Below are positions 56,828 to 64,000 of a DNA stretch of 64,000 bases, in pieces. Numbering within the stretch: the first letter of the stretch is position 1; the number at the start of each line of letters is the position of its first letter. Source of the stretch: Promicromonospora iranensis (GTDB lineage Bacteria > Actinomycetota > Actinomycetes > Actinomycetales > Cellulomonadaceae); assembly GCF_028994805.1 (NCBI RefSeq), contig NZ_JAJQQP010000016.1, positions 1 through 64,000 on the forward strand. The letters run 5' to 3'. The notes beneath the pieces are model-generated. The model ran no database searches. It saw nothing but the letters and a program-made list of their open reading frames with translations, and was not told where the DNA came from. The position numbers and the translations under genes were made by a program.

Positions 56828-58126
56828 TTGAGATTCCGCAGAATTGCTCTTGCTCTAGCGGCAACGTCCTCGCTCCTCGCCGTCGGCGGCGTGGCTACAG
56901 CGGCAGATGGGCGTGATCCGCTCGTACCTGCCAGTGGCAGCATCGCCCAATCGGAACTAGGGCCCGAGAGGGCATCCTCCTCTTCCGGTCCCGGTGTGGA
57001 GGACTTGGCGCTTCCGCCCGTGACAGAGGAGATGAGCGCACTCGCCTCCACGATCACCGAGCGTTACGCCACCCACCGTCAGTTCGCCTCCGCGGAGGTC
57101 CTTCGCGATCGATCCGCACTCATCGTCCACTGGCACGGCAAGGTGCCGAGCGACATGCGCGGACTCATCGGTGGCGCGAAGGACGTGTCGGTCAAGATCA
57201 AGCAGACGCCCTACTCGCCCGGCATCGTCCGCAGTGCCGTTAAGACCCTTATGTCGGACCCGGCGGTCACGTCGGTGACGCCGGAGCACGACGCGTCAGC
57301 GGTTCATGTCTCCCTACAGCCGGGCTCCTCGGTCGCACGGGCTGCTTTGGCGGAGAGCGTTGACATTCCTGTCACGTTCGACACCTCATCCATCGACGCG
57401 TTCAACTCGCGGCAGAACGACGTCAACTACCACCTTGGTGGTGCGCGCATCTCACTGTTCGAGGACCCCTACATCGTCGCGGACTGCACCTCGGGCTTCG
57501 CTGTTGTCGACTCCGACGACCCCAGCCGCCAAGCGATGATGACCGCCGCACACTGTGGCGAGACGGGATCGACCTGGATCACGTCCGACGGCACCTACGC
57601 GTACTCCTACGGGACAATGATCCAGCGCAACACCGACTATGACGGCGCGATCATCGATTCCGGATTTTCGCAGCCCTACGTCTGGACCGGTGGATGGGAG
57701 TCGACTACCTTCGCGCCAGTGCATGGGCAGCGCACGCCGTACATCGGGCAGGAGATCTGCTACTCGGGCTCATACAGCGGCACGCTGTGCGGCAGCATCG
57801 TCACCGCGAGTGCGGTCCCGTACAACCTCGGCGGCGATCTGGGTTCGGTCTCAGGATTCCGGACCGAGCAAGAGGCAGGCCTCCCAGCAGCCGGGGACGG
57901 TGACAGCGGCGGGGCTGGCTACGAGGTGGTCACTTCCGGATCGGGCACCCAGCGACTGGCCGTCGGCCTCGTCTCCGGTGGCCCCGTGTCCGAGTCCAGC
58001 GGGAACTGCCGAGGTGTACCGGGCGGTGACGGGATGTTCGACCGCAAGTGCAGTCCCGTCATCCTCGCCACGCCAGTGGTGGCCGTCGGGAACCGACTCG
58101 GCTGGGATGTAGCCACTGTCGGCTAG
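56828..58126 (+). CDS. Secreted chymotrypsin-fold (S1, streptogrisin-like) protease
   Basis: The 432-residue preproprotein starts at TTG 56828, with AAGGAG five bases upstream. The twin-arginine-like signal is RFRRIALALAATSSLLAVGG. The pro-region covers about residues 60-185 and resembles the adjacent lipoprotein. The catalytic domain has His in MMTAAHCGETGS, Asp in RNTDYDGAIIDSG and Ser in AAGDGDSGGAGYE, with three to four disulfide-type cysteine pairs. It is exported and self-activated like alpha-lytic protease or streptogrisins. Its place on the plus strand inside the transfer cluster marks it as cargo. A hairpin follows the stop. Confidence 0.92.
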   Translation: MRFRRIALALAATSSLLAVGGVATAADGRDPLVPASGSIAQSELGPERASSSSGPGVEDLALPPVTEEMSALASTITERYATHRQFASAEVLRDRSALIVHWHGKVPSDMRGLIGGAKDVSVKIKQTPYSPGIVRSAVKTLMSDPAVTSVTPEHDASAVHVSLQPGSSVARAALAESVDIPVTFDTSSIDAFNSRQNDVNYHLGGARISLFEDPYIVADCTSGFAVVDSDDPSRQAMMTAAHCGETGSTWITSDGTYAYSYGTMIQRNTDYDGAIIDSGFSQPYVWTGGWESTTFAPVHGQRTPYIGQEICYSGSYSGTLCGSIVTASAVPYNLGGDLGSVSGFRTEQEAGLPAAGDGDSGGAGYEVVTSGSGTQRLAVGLVSGGPVSESSGNCRGVPGGDGMFDRKCSPVILATPVVAVGNRLGWDVATVG

Positions 58127-58156
58127 CAGATGCCGTCAGTATCCAGACAGATCCAC

Positions 58157-58185
58157 GTGGCCTCGAGCGTTCAGCTCGGGGCCAC
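58157..58185 (+). terminator. Hairpin after the protease gene
   Basis: GTGGCCTCGAGC (58157-58168) pairs with GCTCGGGGCCAC (58174-58185) with one T-G pair and a five-base loop, 30 bases after the stop. There is no T-run. Confidence 0.6.
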
Positions 58186-58731
58186 GCGGCATCTCACCGA
58201 TTCGAGTTGGTGACTCGCTGTTGGTCTCAACCAGCGCAGCCTTGACCCCGCACGTCGTCCCTTCGGGACCATTCGCGCACCTCAGCGTCACCAGTGGGAT
58301 CGACGATCTTGCGCGGAACGTCGAGATGCACGTCGGCCGGGCTGAGCGGATTCTGAGCGGATCGTCGGTCCGGACTGGGCAGTCCCCAGGGCCGAGAGCC
58401 GGTAGCGGGGTAGCCGACCGGTGTGCTTGCCCAGCGAGTCCCTCGCAGTGCTCCTGCGGAAACGGGTGCGTGCCCGACGTTGAACTGTCGCCGGATTCTC
58501 TGCGCTCGGCTTTGGTAGTGGCGGACTTGCGATCCGGCGAGAAATGGGAAAGACCCAGACGCGTGCTTTGTCCGCCCGTGTCGGCTTCGCGCATGCGCGC
58601 CGCAACTAAAGACCTGCCTCCAGGGGATGCTGGTGACCTCGGCGTGCAGGACGGCGTGGTTGGCATGCCACCGTCGCCGTCGCCGTGTCCGTGGCGGTGG
58701 GTCCGTGGGTTGCCCACCGCCACGGTGGGGT
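58186..58731. other. No recognisable gene; probably decayed sequence
   Basis: Open frames here on both strands are rich in Arg, Ser, Pro and Cys and carry no domain or ribosome-binding site. The stretch lies between the protease cassette and a recombinase remnant, so it is probably insertion debris. Confidence 0.5.
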
Positions 58732-59265
58732 TCAGGAGGAGGGCCGCGGTCGGCTGGTGTCGGGGCGGGTGGTGGGCATGCCGAGGTTCGTCGCGGTGCG
58801 ACGCATTTGGACGAGTTTGGCGTTCGCGGCGGCAAGGCTCGTGCGCAGTCCCTCGGCCTCGCCCTTCCAGCCGTGATCCGCGGCCTCGGTGATGCGTTCA
58901 CCGAGGCTGGCGATGATCTGTTCGAGCCGGTCCTGCTGGGCGGGGTCAGGGCGCAGCATCGGGCAGCGGATGCATGCGTGCTCGTGCTGGCAGCCGGTGC
59001 CGTAGGCGCGTCCGAAGGTCCCGAGCTCGAGCTTTCGCCTGGCGAAGTGGCCGAGGAACTCGTCCCACTCGCTGTCGGTGGGCTCGCGATACTCCTCGGC
59101 TGGTCGCAGCGCGCGTCGTCGCGATCGGCGATCTTCTGCTCGAGCGAGCGAGTGTCGTTGCGCATTTGGTCCTCCCACAGGTCGTGTGGGAGGTAGGTGC
59201 GTCGGCGACGCCATGTTCGACCGCTAGTTCTTGTGACGGCCGAGCGCTGCCCGTGGGGGCACGCC
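58732..59265 (-). pseudogene. Frameshifted C-terminal fragment of a transposon-type tyrosine recombinase
   Basis: Codons from about 59110 to 58732 give the characteristic zinc-rich tail of actinobacterial transposon integrases: EYREPTDSEWDEFLGHFARR, TFGRAYGTGCQHEHACIRCP and MLRPDP. The upstream part of the same family (TYLPHDLWEDQMRNDTRSLE then QKIADRDDARC, 59215-59120) is in another frame. The catalytic domain is absent, so this is a dead remnant. Confidence 0.7.
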
Positions 59266-59427
59266 ACGGGCAGTTCTCGTATGCAAGGGGGGCCGCGGTC
59301 AGGATGAACAGGTCATCAGCCGGCCGGACACAGTCCTGCTCCGGGTCGTGCCGTACACGATGGAAGGGCACGATCTTCAGGTGGAACACAACGCCGCGGT
59401 GACGTTTCAGCGCACCGCAGACCGCCA

Positions 59428-59637
59428 GTGGACCTCTTGCCCAACCACTTGGAAGCAGACGTACTGGCCGGGCCTGGGCTGGGGGCTCTTGTGACCTGGC
59501 CGCTGCTGGCTCTGCTGATGGCGGGGGCCATCTTGCTGGCGTTCGTCGGCGGATATCTGATCGGGCGTTGGCACGCCGACCACAGTCGGATCCCCGGTAG
59601 TACCACCCGGCAGCCACCCGAACCCGGCTCGGAGTAA
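59428..59637 (+). CDS. Possible small single-pass membrane protein
   Basis: A 69-codon plus-strand frame encodes one strong membrane helix (LVTWPLLALLMAGAILLAFV) with a short basic tail. No ribosome-binding site is clear before the GTG. Nothing else was recognised between 59266 and 59732. Confidence 0.35.
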   Translation: MDLLPNHLEADVLAGPGLGALVTWPLLALLMAGAILLAFVGGYLIGRWHADHSRIPGSTTRQPPEPGSE

Positions 59638-59732
59638 TCATCCTGGTGACGTGTGGCGCAGCCGTGCGCCGACCGCTGTCCACCGCGCCCTGTCAGGTCG
59701 GTTCTCGCCGGCAAGCCGGGCGCGGGCCAAGG

Positions 59733-60215
59733 TCAGAGGTTCAGGTCCGATGATTCGTCGGTTCCTGGTCGAGCGGCGAACGGCCACGGCTCTCTGGCCC
59801 TTGCGATGGTGGCGGGTCGTCCTTCGTGGTGGGGCGCCGGGGCGTGGGCCTCGTTGTAGATCCTCAGCGCCTCGCTCAGCCCGGCCTTGAGCAGGGTGAC
59901 AGCCCGGTCGGCGCTGGCCAGCGGCAGGTGCAGCAGGTCGGCGACGCCACTCACGGTCAACGGCTGCCCGTCGTGACTCTGCACGTCATAGGTGCTGCCC
60001 CGGACCGTGAACTTCACGGTGAACCGTGCGCTTGTGACGGGCTGGTAGGCATGGATCATGGCCGACTGCGTCGGGCCACTCGCGCTCGGCGCGGAGAACC
60101 GGAACGTGTCGAACTCGACATGGTCGGAATCCAGCCCGGGTAGGGACTTGATCGCGTCCAGGGCCCGGACCACGGGCAGGTCCCACGCCTGAGGAAGCAT
60201 CGGCTCGTCTGTCAT
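59733..60215 (-). CDS. Unknown protein downstream of the DprA-like gene
   Basis: The 160-residue protein has a folded-looking core: LDAIKSLPGLDSDHVEFDTF, ARFTVKFTVRGSTYDVQSHD and VADLLHLPLASADRAVTLL. No domain is recognised. It ends in a charged tail. It follows the DprA-like gene by 49 bases on the same strand and probably shares its operator-controlled promoter. Confidence 0.7.
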   Translation of the reverse strand: MTDEPMLPQAWDLPVVRALDAIKSLPGLDSDHVEFDTFRFSAPSASGPTQSAMIHAYQPVTSARFTVKFTVRGSTYDVQSHDGQPLTVSGVADLLHLPLASADRAVTLLKAGLSEALRIYNEAHAPAPHHEGRPATIARAREPWPFAARPGTDESSDLNL

Positions 60216-60264
60216 CGCAGTCTCCAGTCGTGCGGCAGGGCGGGTCTCGGGTTCCTTTCTGGTG

Positions 60265-61338
60265 TCAGAGCGGGATCAAAGCCGGTGGGGTCGACGGGCT
60301 GTCATTCCCAGGCCGTGGCGCCACGGGCTCCTGCCCGGACGAGCGGCCTGCCGCTGCCGGTGTGGCCGGGCGGGGTGCGGTAATCAGGTTCGTCGCGTCG
60401 GTGGCGTGGGTGATGATGCGCGCCACGCGCCGTTGCAGCAGGTCGTTGGTGCCGGTACTCGTGACGTCGGTGATCGGTCCGGGAACCGCGCCGACGGGCA
60501 CGCCCAGGCGCACGGCCTCCTGTGCGATCTTGATCGCGTGGGACCGGTAGGCGCCCTCGGTGACCACGACGGCGTCAGCCAGCGCGGCCAGAAGCCGGCC
60601 GCGGGCCTGGGTGCGGGTTCTGTTCGTGTCTCGTCCGGGTGGGCAGGCGCTGACCAGAACACCACCGTTGGCGACGGTGGCCCGGAACAGGTTCGCATTG
60701 CTGCTGGGGTAGGGACGGTCCAGCCCCGCAGGAAGCACCGCGATCGCAGGCCCGCCGGCCAAGGCTGCACCCAGGACGGCTGTGGCGTCGACGCCAGGCC
60801 AGCCGGACCCGAGGATCGTGACTCTACGGTCGGCCAGGTCGATCGCCAGGGCGCGGGCAACGTCCCGGCCGTAGTCGGTGGGGACACGCGCCCCGATCAC
60901 CGCGACCCGCGGCGCGTCGCTGGTCAGGTGCGACGAGTCACCGCGGGTCCACAGCACCAGCGGGTGGGTCGCCGGGTTCCCCGCCAGGGCTGGCCAGCCG
61001 GGTTCACCGGGGATCAGAGTGCCCAGCCCGAGCTCTTCGGTCTGCAGTAGGACCCGGCTGACCTCGGCGAGGTCCAGACGACCGGCGACATCCTGCCGCC
61101 AGCGGGCCAACCGTGGGGTCTCTCCCTGTAGTGCACCGTCGGAGACCTGCCGTACGAGGTCGACGGCGCCGTGCGCGGCCACAAGCTGGGGTGCGAGCTG
61201 GTCCCCGGGCTCGCACGCCAGGGCGAGGACGATCCGTGCCGCGCGCTCGTCGATCGCCCTGTCCGCGATCTCGGATAGATCTCGCCTCATTGCCGGTGTG
61301 AGGTACTGTTCCGCGCCGTGCGACTGCTGCTCGTCCAT
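60265..61338 (-). CDS. DprA/Smf-like DNA processing protein
   Basis: The 357-residue protein has the DprA Rossmann-fold domain: VAVIGARVPTDYGRDVARAL, GSGWPGVDATAVLGAALAGG, AIAVLPAGLDRPYPSSN, and GAVPGPITDVTSTGTNDLLQ. DprA binds single-stranded DNA and loads RecA. The N-terminal ~100 residues form a helical extension, and the usual C-terminal winged helix is replaced by a Pro/Ala-rich tail. On a conjugative element it may protect or process incoming strands. GAGGG precedes the ATG at 61338. A 34-base dyad lies just upstream. Confidence 0.87.
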   Translation of the reverse strand: MDEQQSHGAEQYLTPAMRRDLSEIADRAIDERAARIVLALACEPGDQLAPQLVAAHGAVDLVRQVSDGALQGETPRLARWRQDVAGRLDLAEVSRVLLQTEELGLGTLIPGEPGWPALAGNPATHPLVLWTRGDSSHLTSDAPRVAVIGARVPTDYGRDVARALAIDLADRRVTILGSGWPGVDATAVLGAALAGGPAIAVLPAGLDRPYPSSNANLFRATVANGGVLVSACPPGRDTNRTRTQARGRLLAALADAVVVTEGAYRSHAIKIAQEAVRLGVPVGAVPGPITDVTSTGTNDLLQRRVARIITHATDATNLITAPRPATPAAAGRSSGQEPVAPRPGNDSPSTPPALIPL

Positions 61339-61354
61339 GCTGTGCCCTCTGGAT

Positions 61355-61388
61355 GTGCGTGCATCTGGTACCAACCAGGTGCACACAC
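61355..61388. promoter_or_regulatory. 34-base imperfect palindrome before the DprA-like gene
   Basis: TGCATCTGGT (61360-61369) and ACCAGGTGCA (61374-61383) pair at nine of ten positions around ACCA, and flanking GTGCG/CACAC extend the symmetry. It is 22 bases before the DprA-like start, typical of a repressor operator over a promoter. It is near the switch between the minus-strand cluster and the plus-strand cassette. Confidence 0.45.
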
Positions 61389-61584
61389 ACCGTCAAGGGC
61401 GTCCGTGAGAGCGCCGGGGGTCTAGGCGGGACAGGGGATCGGCCTGACAGAGGGCTCCTGGTTTCCGCGAGTGACGCAGCCGGGTGTGCCACTTACGTGG
61501 CAAATATCCGAGATGCCCAACTATGCTCGGCGGGGCCGTCACACGAGGTGTCGGCTGTGAAGCGACGAGTGAAACGGATCCACC

Positions 61585-62223
61585 ATGCTGAAGTTGATGA
61601 TCGTCAAGGCGGTGCTGCCGCTGGCAGTCGCGGGTACCAGCCTGAGCCCGATGAATTCAGTGGCTGAGGAGGAGCCAGTCTCCACAATGAGTATCACCAG
61701 TTCCGACGTCAAGCTCGAGCTTCCTGCGGAGGAAGAAGCACTCTGGAATGAGCTGACTGCCGAGCAGCAAGCGCGTTCGCTAGAGATTCTGAACGACGAA
61801 GATTTCCTCACACCAGCTTTCGATCTCGCCGCGAACCCCGAGGTCGAGACCTCATTGAAGGAGGGTGGCGATCCAGTTTCGGGGCCGAGTGACGTAGGGG
61901 CCCTCGCCACGCGCACCAGGTACGTCGAGCAGGACTGGAAGATTTTCGGCATTGCGTACACCCGCATTTACACTCGAATGACATTCACCACCAATGGTGC
62001 CTCAGTGACGTCGATCCAGAACTGCTGGAACACGCACGTGAACTACGTTCCGTTCCGATCGATCGATAGCTCGAGCTACTCGGGTCGTACCGGTGCGAAT
62101 GCTCCGTCAGGGTGGTGCAAGACAGACTGGGCACTGACCACGCCGCTGCAGGACACCAGGTTCGGCACGCAGGGCCTACTCTGTAACGGGTACGGAACGA
62201 TCGTCACGAGGTGGAACGTCTAG
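61585..62223 (+). CDS. Secreted protein of unknown family (candidate bacteriocin/effector)
   Basis: The 212-residue protein has a signal peptide (LMIVKAVLPLAVAGTSLSPM) and then an acidic region (LPAEEEALWNELTAEQQARS). Its C-terminal ~90 residues are rich in Tyr, Thr, Ser and Trp with three cysteines (QNCWNTHVNYVPF, GWCKTDWALTTP, LLCNGYGTIVTRW). That resembles small secreted beta-rich bacteriocins and toxins, but no family is recognised. Base composition is noticeably less GC-rich than the neighbours. The stop overlaps a small membrane-protein gene, typical of toxin-immunity pairs. TGCCAC-ttac-GTGGCA at 61487-61502 upstream may be an operator. Confidence 0.7.
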   Translation: MLKLMIVKAVLPLAVAGTSLSPMNSVAEEEPVSTMSITSSDVKLELPAEEEALWNELTAEQQARSLEILNDEDFLTPAFDLAANPEVETSLKEGGDPVSGPSDVGALATRTRYVEQDWKIFGIAYTRIYTRMTFTTNGASVTSIQNCWNTHVNYVPFRSIDSSSYSGRTGANAPSGWCKTDWALTTPLQDTRFGTQGLLCNGYGTIVTRWNV

Positions 62224-62447
62224 TGTTCGCAATCACGCCGGCGGAGTGGATCCTGCTCGTCGTATGGAGCGCAGGAATCGTGGCCGCAGCATACGCCACC
62301 TGGGGCGATATACCGCTGGTTCGGCGACTCTTAGTCTTGGCGGCAGCCATATTCCTGCCAGTGGTTGGCTCACTGGCCGCCTTTGTGTTCGCGGTTCTCA
62401 GGTTCAGGCGGGCTCGATCTGCCGAGTTGGAGAGCAAGGCAGGCTGA
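62223..62447 (+). CDS. Two-helix membrane protein, PLDc_N-like (candidate immunity protein)
   Basis: This 74-residue protein has two membrane helices (WILLVVWSAGIVAAAYATW; LLVLAAAIFLPVVGSLAAFV) and a basic tail. The second helix, with FLPVVGS, resembles the PLDc_N small membrane domain often found next to actinobacterial bacteriocin genes. The GTG at 62223 overlaps the stop of the secreted protein (TAGTG). It may begin four codons earlier. Confidence 0.65.
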   Translation: MFAITPAEWILLVVWSAGIVAAAYATWGDIPLVRRLLVLAAAIFLPVVGSLAAFVFAVLRFRRARSAELESKAG

Positions 62448-62561
62448 CTCCAGCGCGGGGACCTATCCTGGCTGTCTTCGCACTCAGCTCGAGCAGGCGC
62501 TGCCGGAGCTGCTGTCCGCGTTTAACGCGGCTGCAGCACCGGCAGCGGCCCGGAGAAAGCT

Positions 62562-64000
62562 TCAGGTTCGCGCAGTCCTCTGGGGGGTCCCGGCGGCTTT
62601 CGAGCCAGTTTCGAAGAGGTGGGCTTCGGCAGGGTGGAGTTGGGCCTGGACCAGGAAGGACCTGTTGCGGATGCGCCACAGGCCTTGCCCCAGGCCGAGG
62701 GTGGGCAGAAGTGTGGCCTCGGTACGGGTCAGGTCCAGGGCCTTTGCGGTGGTGCCGAGCTGGTCGGTCTCCTGCCGGTAGATGACCCGGGTCTCAGCGT
62801 TGGCCAGGAGCGCAGCAGCTAGGGAGCGTTGCGCGCTGCCGGTGTCGCCGACGTTGTCCAGGTCGGACAGCCGGTGGATGACGAGCATGTTGGCGATGCC
62901 GTAGTGGCGGGCCAGGCGCCAGTGCGCGTCCATGCGCCGCAGCAGCGCCGGGTGGGACATCAAGCGCCACGCCTCGTCGTAGACCACCCAGCGTTGCCCG
63001 CCGTCGGGGTCGGCTAGTACTCCTTCCATCCATGCGGACGCGCAGGTCATCAGCACGCTCAGGGCCGAGTTGTTCTCCGCGACCCGCGACAGGTCCAGGG
63101 ACAGCATCGGCAACGACGGATCGAACTGGATGGTGGAGGGTCCGTCGAACAGGCCGGCGAGGTCGCCGCGTACGAGCCGGCGTAGCGCGTGGGCGACGTG
63201 CCTGCCGTCCTCAGCCAGGCGGCCGTCCGTGTCATCGCTGCGGTCCGGGGCCATGAGGTAGTCGACGACCCGCGGGAGCACGGGGACGTCACTGGTCCGG
63301 ACGGTGGCGCCCAGGGCGATGTCGATCGCGGTGTGCTCGACCGGGTGCAGGGCCCGGCCGAACATCGCCTCGGTCAGCGCACCGACCAGGGACCGCCGTC
63401 GAACGGTGACCTGCTCCGCCCAGGCCGCCGCGTCGGTGCTGGTTGGCCGGTGGCCCTCGTCGAGCGGGTTGAGCCGTGCAGCCATCCCGGGGCCGAGTGC
63501 GATGGCTCGACCGCCGACGGCGTGGGCGACTGCGGTGTGCTCGCCCTTGGGGTCGCAGGGGATGTAGACCCGGCGCCCGAACGCGAGGGAGCGCAGGTAG
63601 AGGGCTTTGGCCAGGGCGCTCTTGCCGGCGCCGACGATCCCGGCCACGACCATGTTCGGTGCAGTGACCAAACCGCGTTGGTACAGCACCCACGGGTCGT
63701 AGACGAAGCTGCTGCCAGAGTGCAGATCGCGGCCGACGAACACCCCGTCCGCTCCGAGCCCGCCCTCGGCGAGGAACGGGTAAGCGCCAGCCCAGGTCGC
63801 GGACGTGTCCTGGTGACGTGGCACGCGGAACCGGACGGGGGTGCGTAGCGCGGCCGGGCCACGGTCGCCGGCACGGGGCAGGAACCGCTGACCTTGGGAC
63901 TCGGCTCGCTCGGCCTCCATGCGCAACTGGTCGGACCGCAAACGGTCCTGGCGAGCTCGGGCCAGGACCGCTGCCGCGGCTCGTTGGCGGCCGCGGCGCA
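62562..64000 (-). CDS. VirB4/TraC-like conjugation ATPase (5' end beyond the window)
   Basis: At least 479 codons are in the window and the frame is still open at 64000. Walker A is VAGIVGAGKSALAKALYLRS; Walker B is QRWVVYDEAWRLMSHPALLR, with LVIHRLSDLDNVGDTGSAQR following, as in VirB4 and TraC ATPases. It powers the type IV secretion channel. The missing N-terminal part would hold the VirB4-specific domain. It heads the minus-strand cluster visible here and is separated from the DprA-like gene by the plus-strand cassette. Confidence 0.9.
   Translation of the reverse strand, partial: RRGRQRAAAAVLARARQDRLRSDQLRMEAERAESQGQRFLPRAGDRGPAALRTPVRFRVPRHQDTSATWAGAYPFLAEGGLGADGVFVGRDLHSGSSFVYDPWVLYQRGLVTAPNMVVAGIVGAGKSALAKALYLRSLAFGRRVYIPCDPKGEHTAVAHAVGGRAIALGPGMAARLNPLDEGHRPTSTDAAAWAEQVTVRRRSLVGALTEAMFGRALHPVEHTAIDIALGATVRTSDVPVLPRVVDYLMAPDRSDDTDGRLAEDGRHVAHALRRLVRGDLAGLFDGPSTIQFDPSLPMLSLDLSRVAENNSALSVLMTCASAWMEGVLADPDGGQRWVVYDEAWRLMSHPALLRRMDAHWRLARHYGIANMLVIHRLSDLDNVGDTGSAQRSLAAALLANAETRVIYRQETDQLGTTAKALDLTRTEATLLPTLGLGQGLWRIRNRSFLVQAQLHPAEAHLFETGSKAAGTPQRTART

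Larger units (their letters stand above)
41222..64000. mobile_element. Integrative and conjugative element (left part; continues past window)
   Basis: A tyrosine recombinase and HTH gene directly follow the suf operon. After them comes a long minus-strand cluster with VirD4- and VirB4-like ATPases, an SSB-like protein, a DprA-like protein and an ImuA-like protein. That is the hallmark set of a T4SS-type integrative element. Two plus-strand cargo cassettes interrupt it. No tRNA gene is visible at the left end, so the attachment site is not identified; the boundary lies between 41168 and 41422. No relaxase gene is seen in this part. Confidence 0.85.

Noticed and set aside
58136-58892. Overlapping frames on both strands after the protease gene
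   Set aside because: Both are Arg/Ser/Pro/Cys-rich without domains or start signals, and they run across a hairpin terminator and a recombinase remnant.

Overview
The window is high-GC actinobacterial chromosome. Gene content (SteA/SteB, TlyA beside NAD kinase and RecN, a SufR-led suf operon, a GH48 exo-cellulase) points to Micrococcales, most likely a cellulolytic Promicromonosporaceae/Cellulomonadaceae relative. That placement is inferred from gene content only. The window opens on the 3' end of a 5S rRNA and closes inside a conjugation ATPase gene.

Positions 1-41,167 are ordinary chromosome. First comes a glycolate/lactate-to-malate module: an IclR regulator, malate synthase, a three-subunit GlcD/GlcE/GlcF-type flavin/Fe-S oxidase and an LctP-type permease. 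A shared dyad (TTCCG-N4-GTGGAAT) lies before iclR and aceB, with a weaker copy before the permease. Next are a repetitive charged protein, a HAD phosphatase, tlyA, nadK, recN, steA, steB, a MraY-like membrane protein, murJ, pyrG and a NUDIX hydrolase. A mixed stretch follows: a DUF4230-like protein, a zinc-ribbon/HNH-like protein, a GH48 cellulase whose signal peptide and catalytic domain are in different frames, a FAD monooxygenase, heme A synthase, a subtilase and an ABC exporter. The block ends with sufR-B-D-Rieske-C-S-U-T. Long near-perfect hairpins without U-tracts close many of these units. One hairpin family occurs twice, once inside the ABC ATPase coding sequence.

From about 41.2 kb to the end is an integrative and conjugative element that continues past the window. 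It starts with a tyrosine recombinase and a helix-turn-helix gene, followed by a truncated second recombinase. A minus-strand transfer cluster then runs the rest of the way: VirB4-like ATPase, DprA-like protein, VirD4-like coupling protein, an SSB-like protein, an ImuA/RecA-like protein and several unknowns. Five of the minus-strand genes encode divergent paralogues of the adenine-specific DNA methylase domain usually fused to SNF2-type helicases on mobile elements. They keep the fold signatures but have degenerate SAM and catalytic motifs.

Two plus-strand cargo cassettes interrupt this cluster. The first pairs a secreted chymotrypsin-fold protease with a lipoprotein that resembles the protease's own pro-region. 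The second pairs a secreted protein of unknown family with a tiny two-helix membrane protein. Both look like effector/immunity or bacteriocin-type pairs. Decayed genes (an ArdC-like anti-restriction protein and two recombinase remnants) show repeated insertion and loss in the element.
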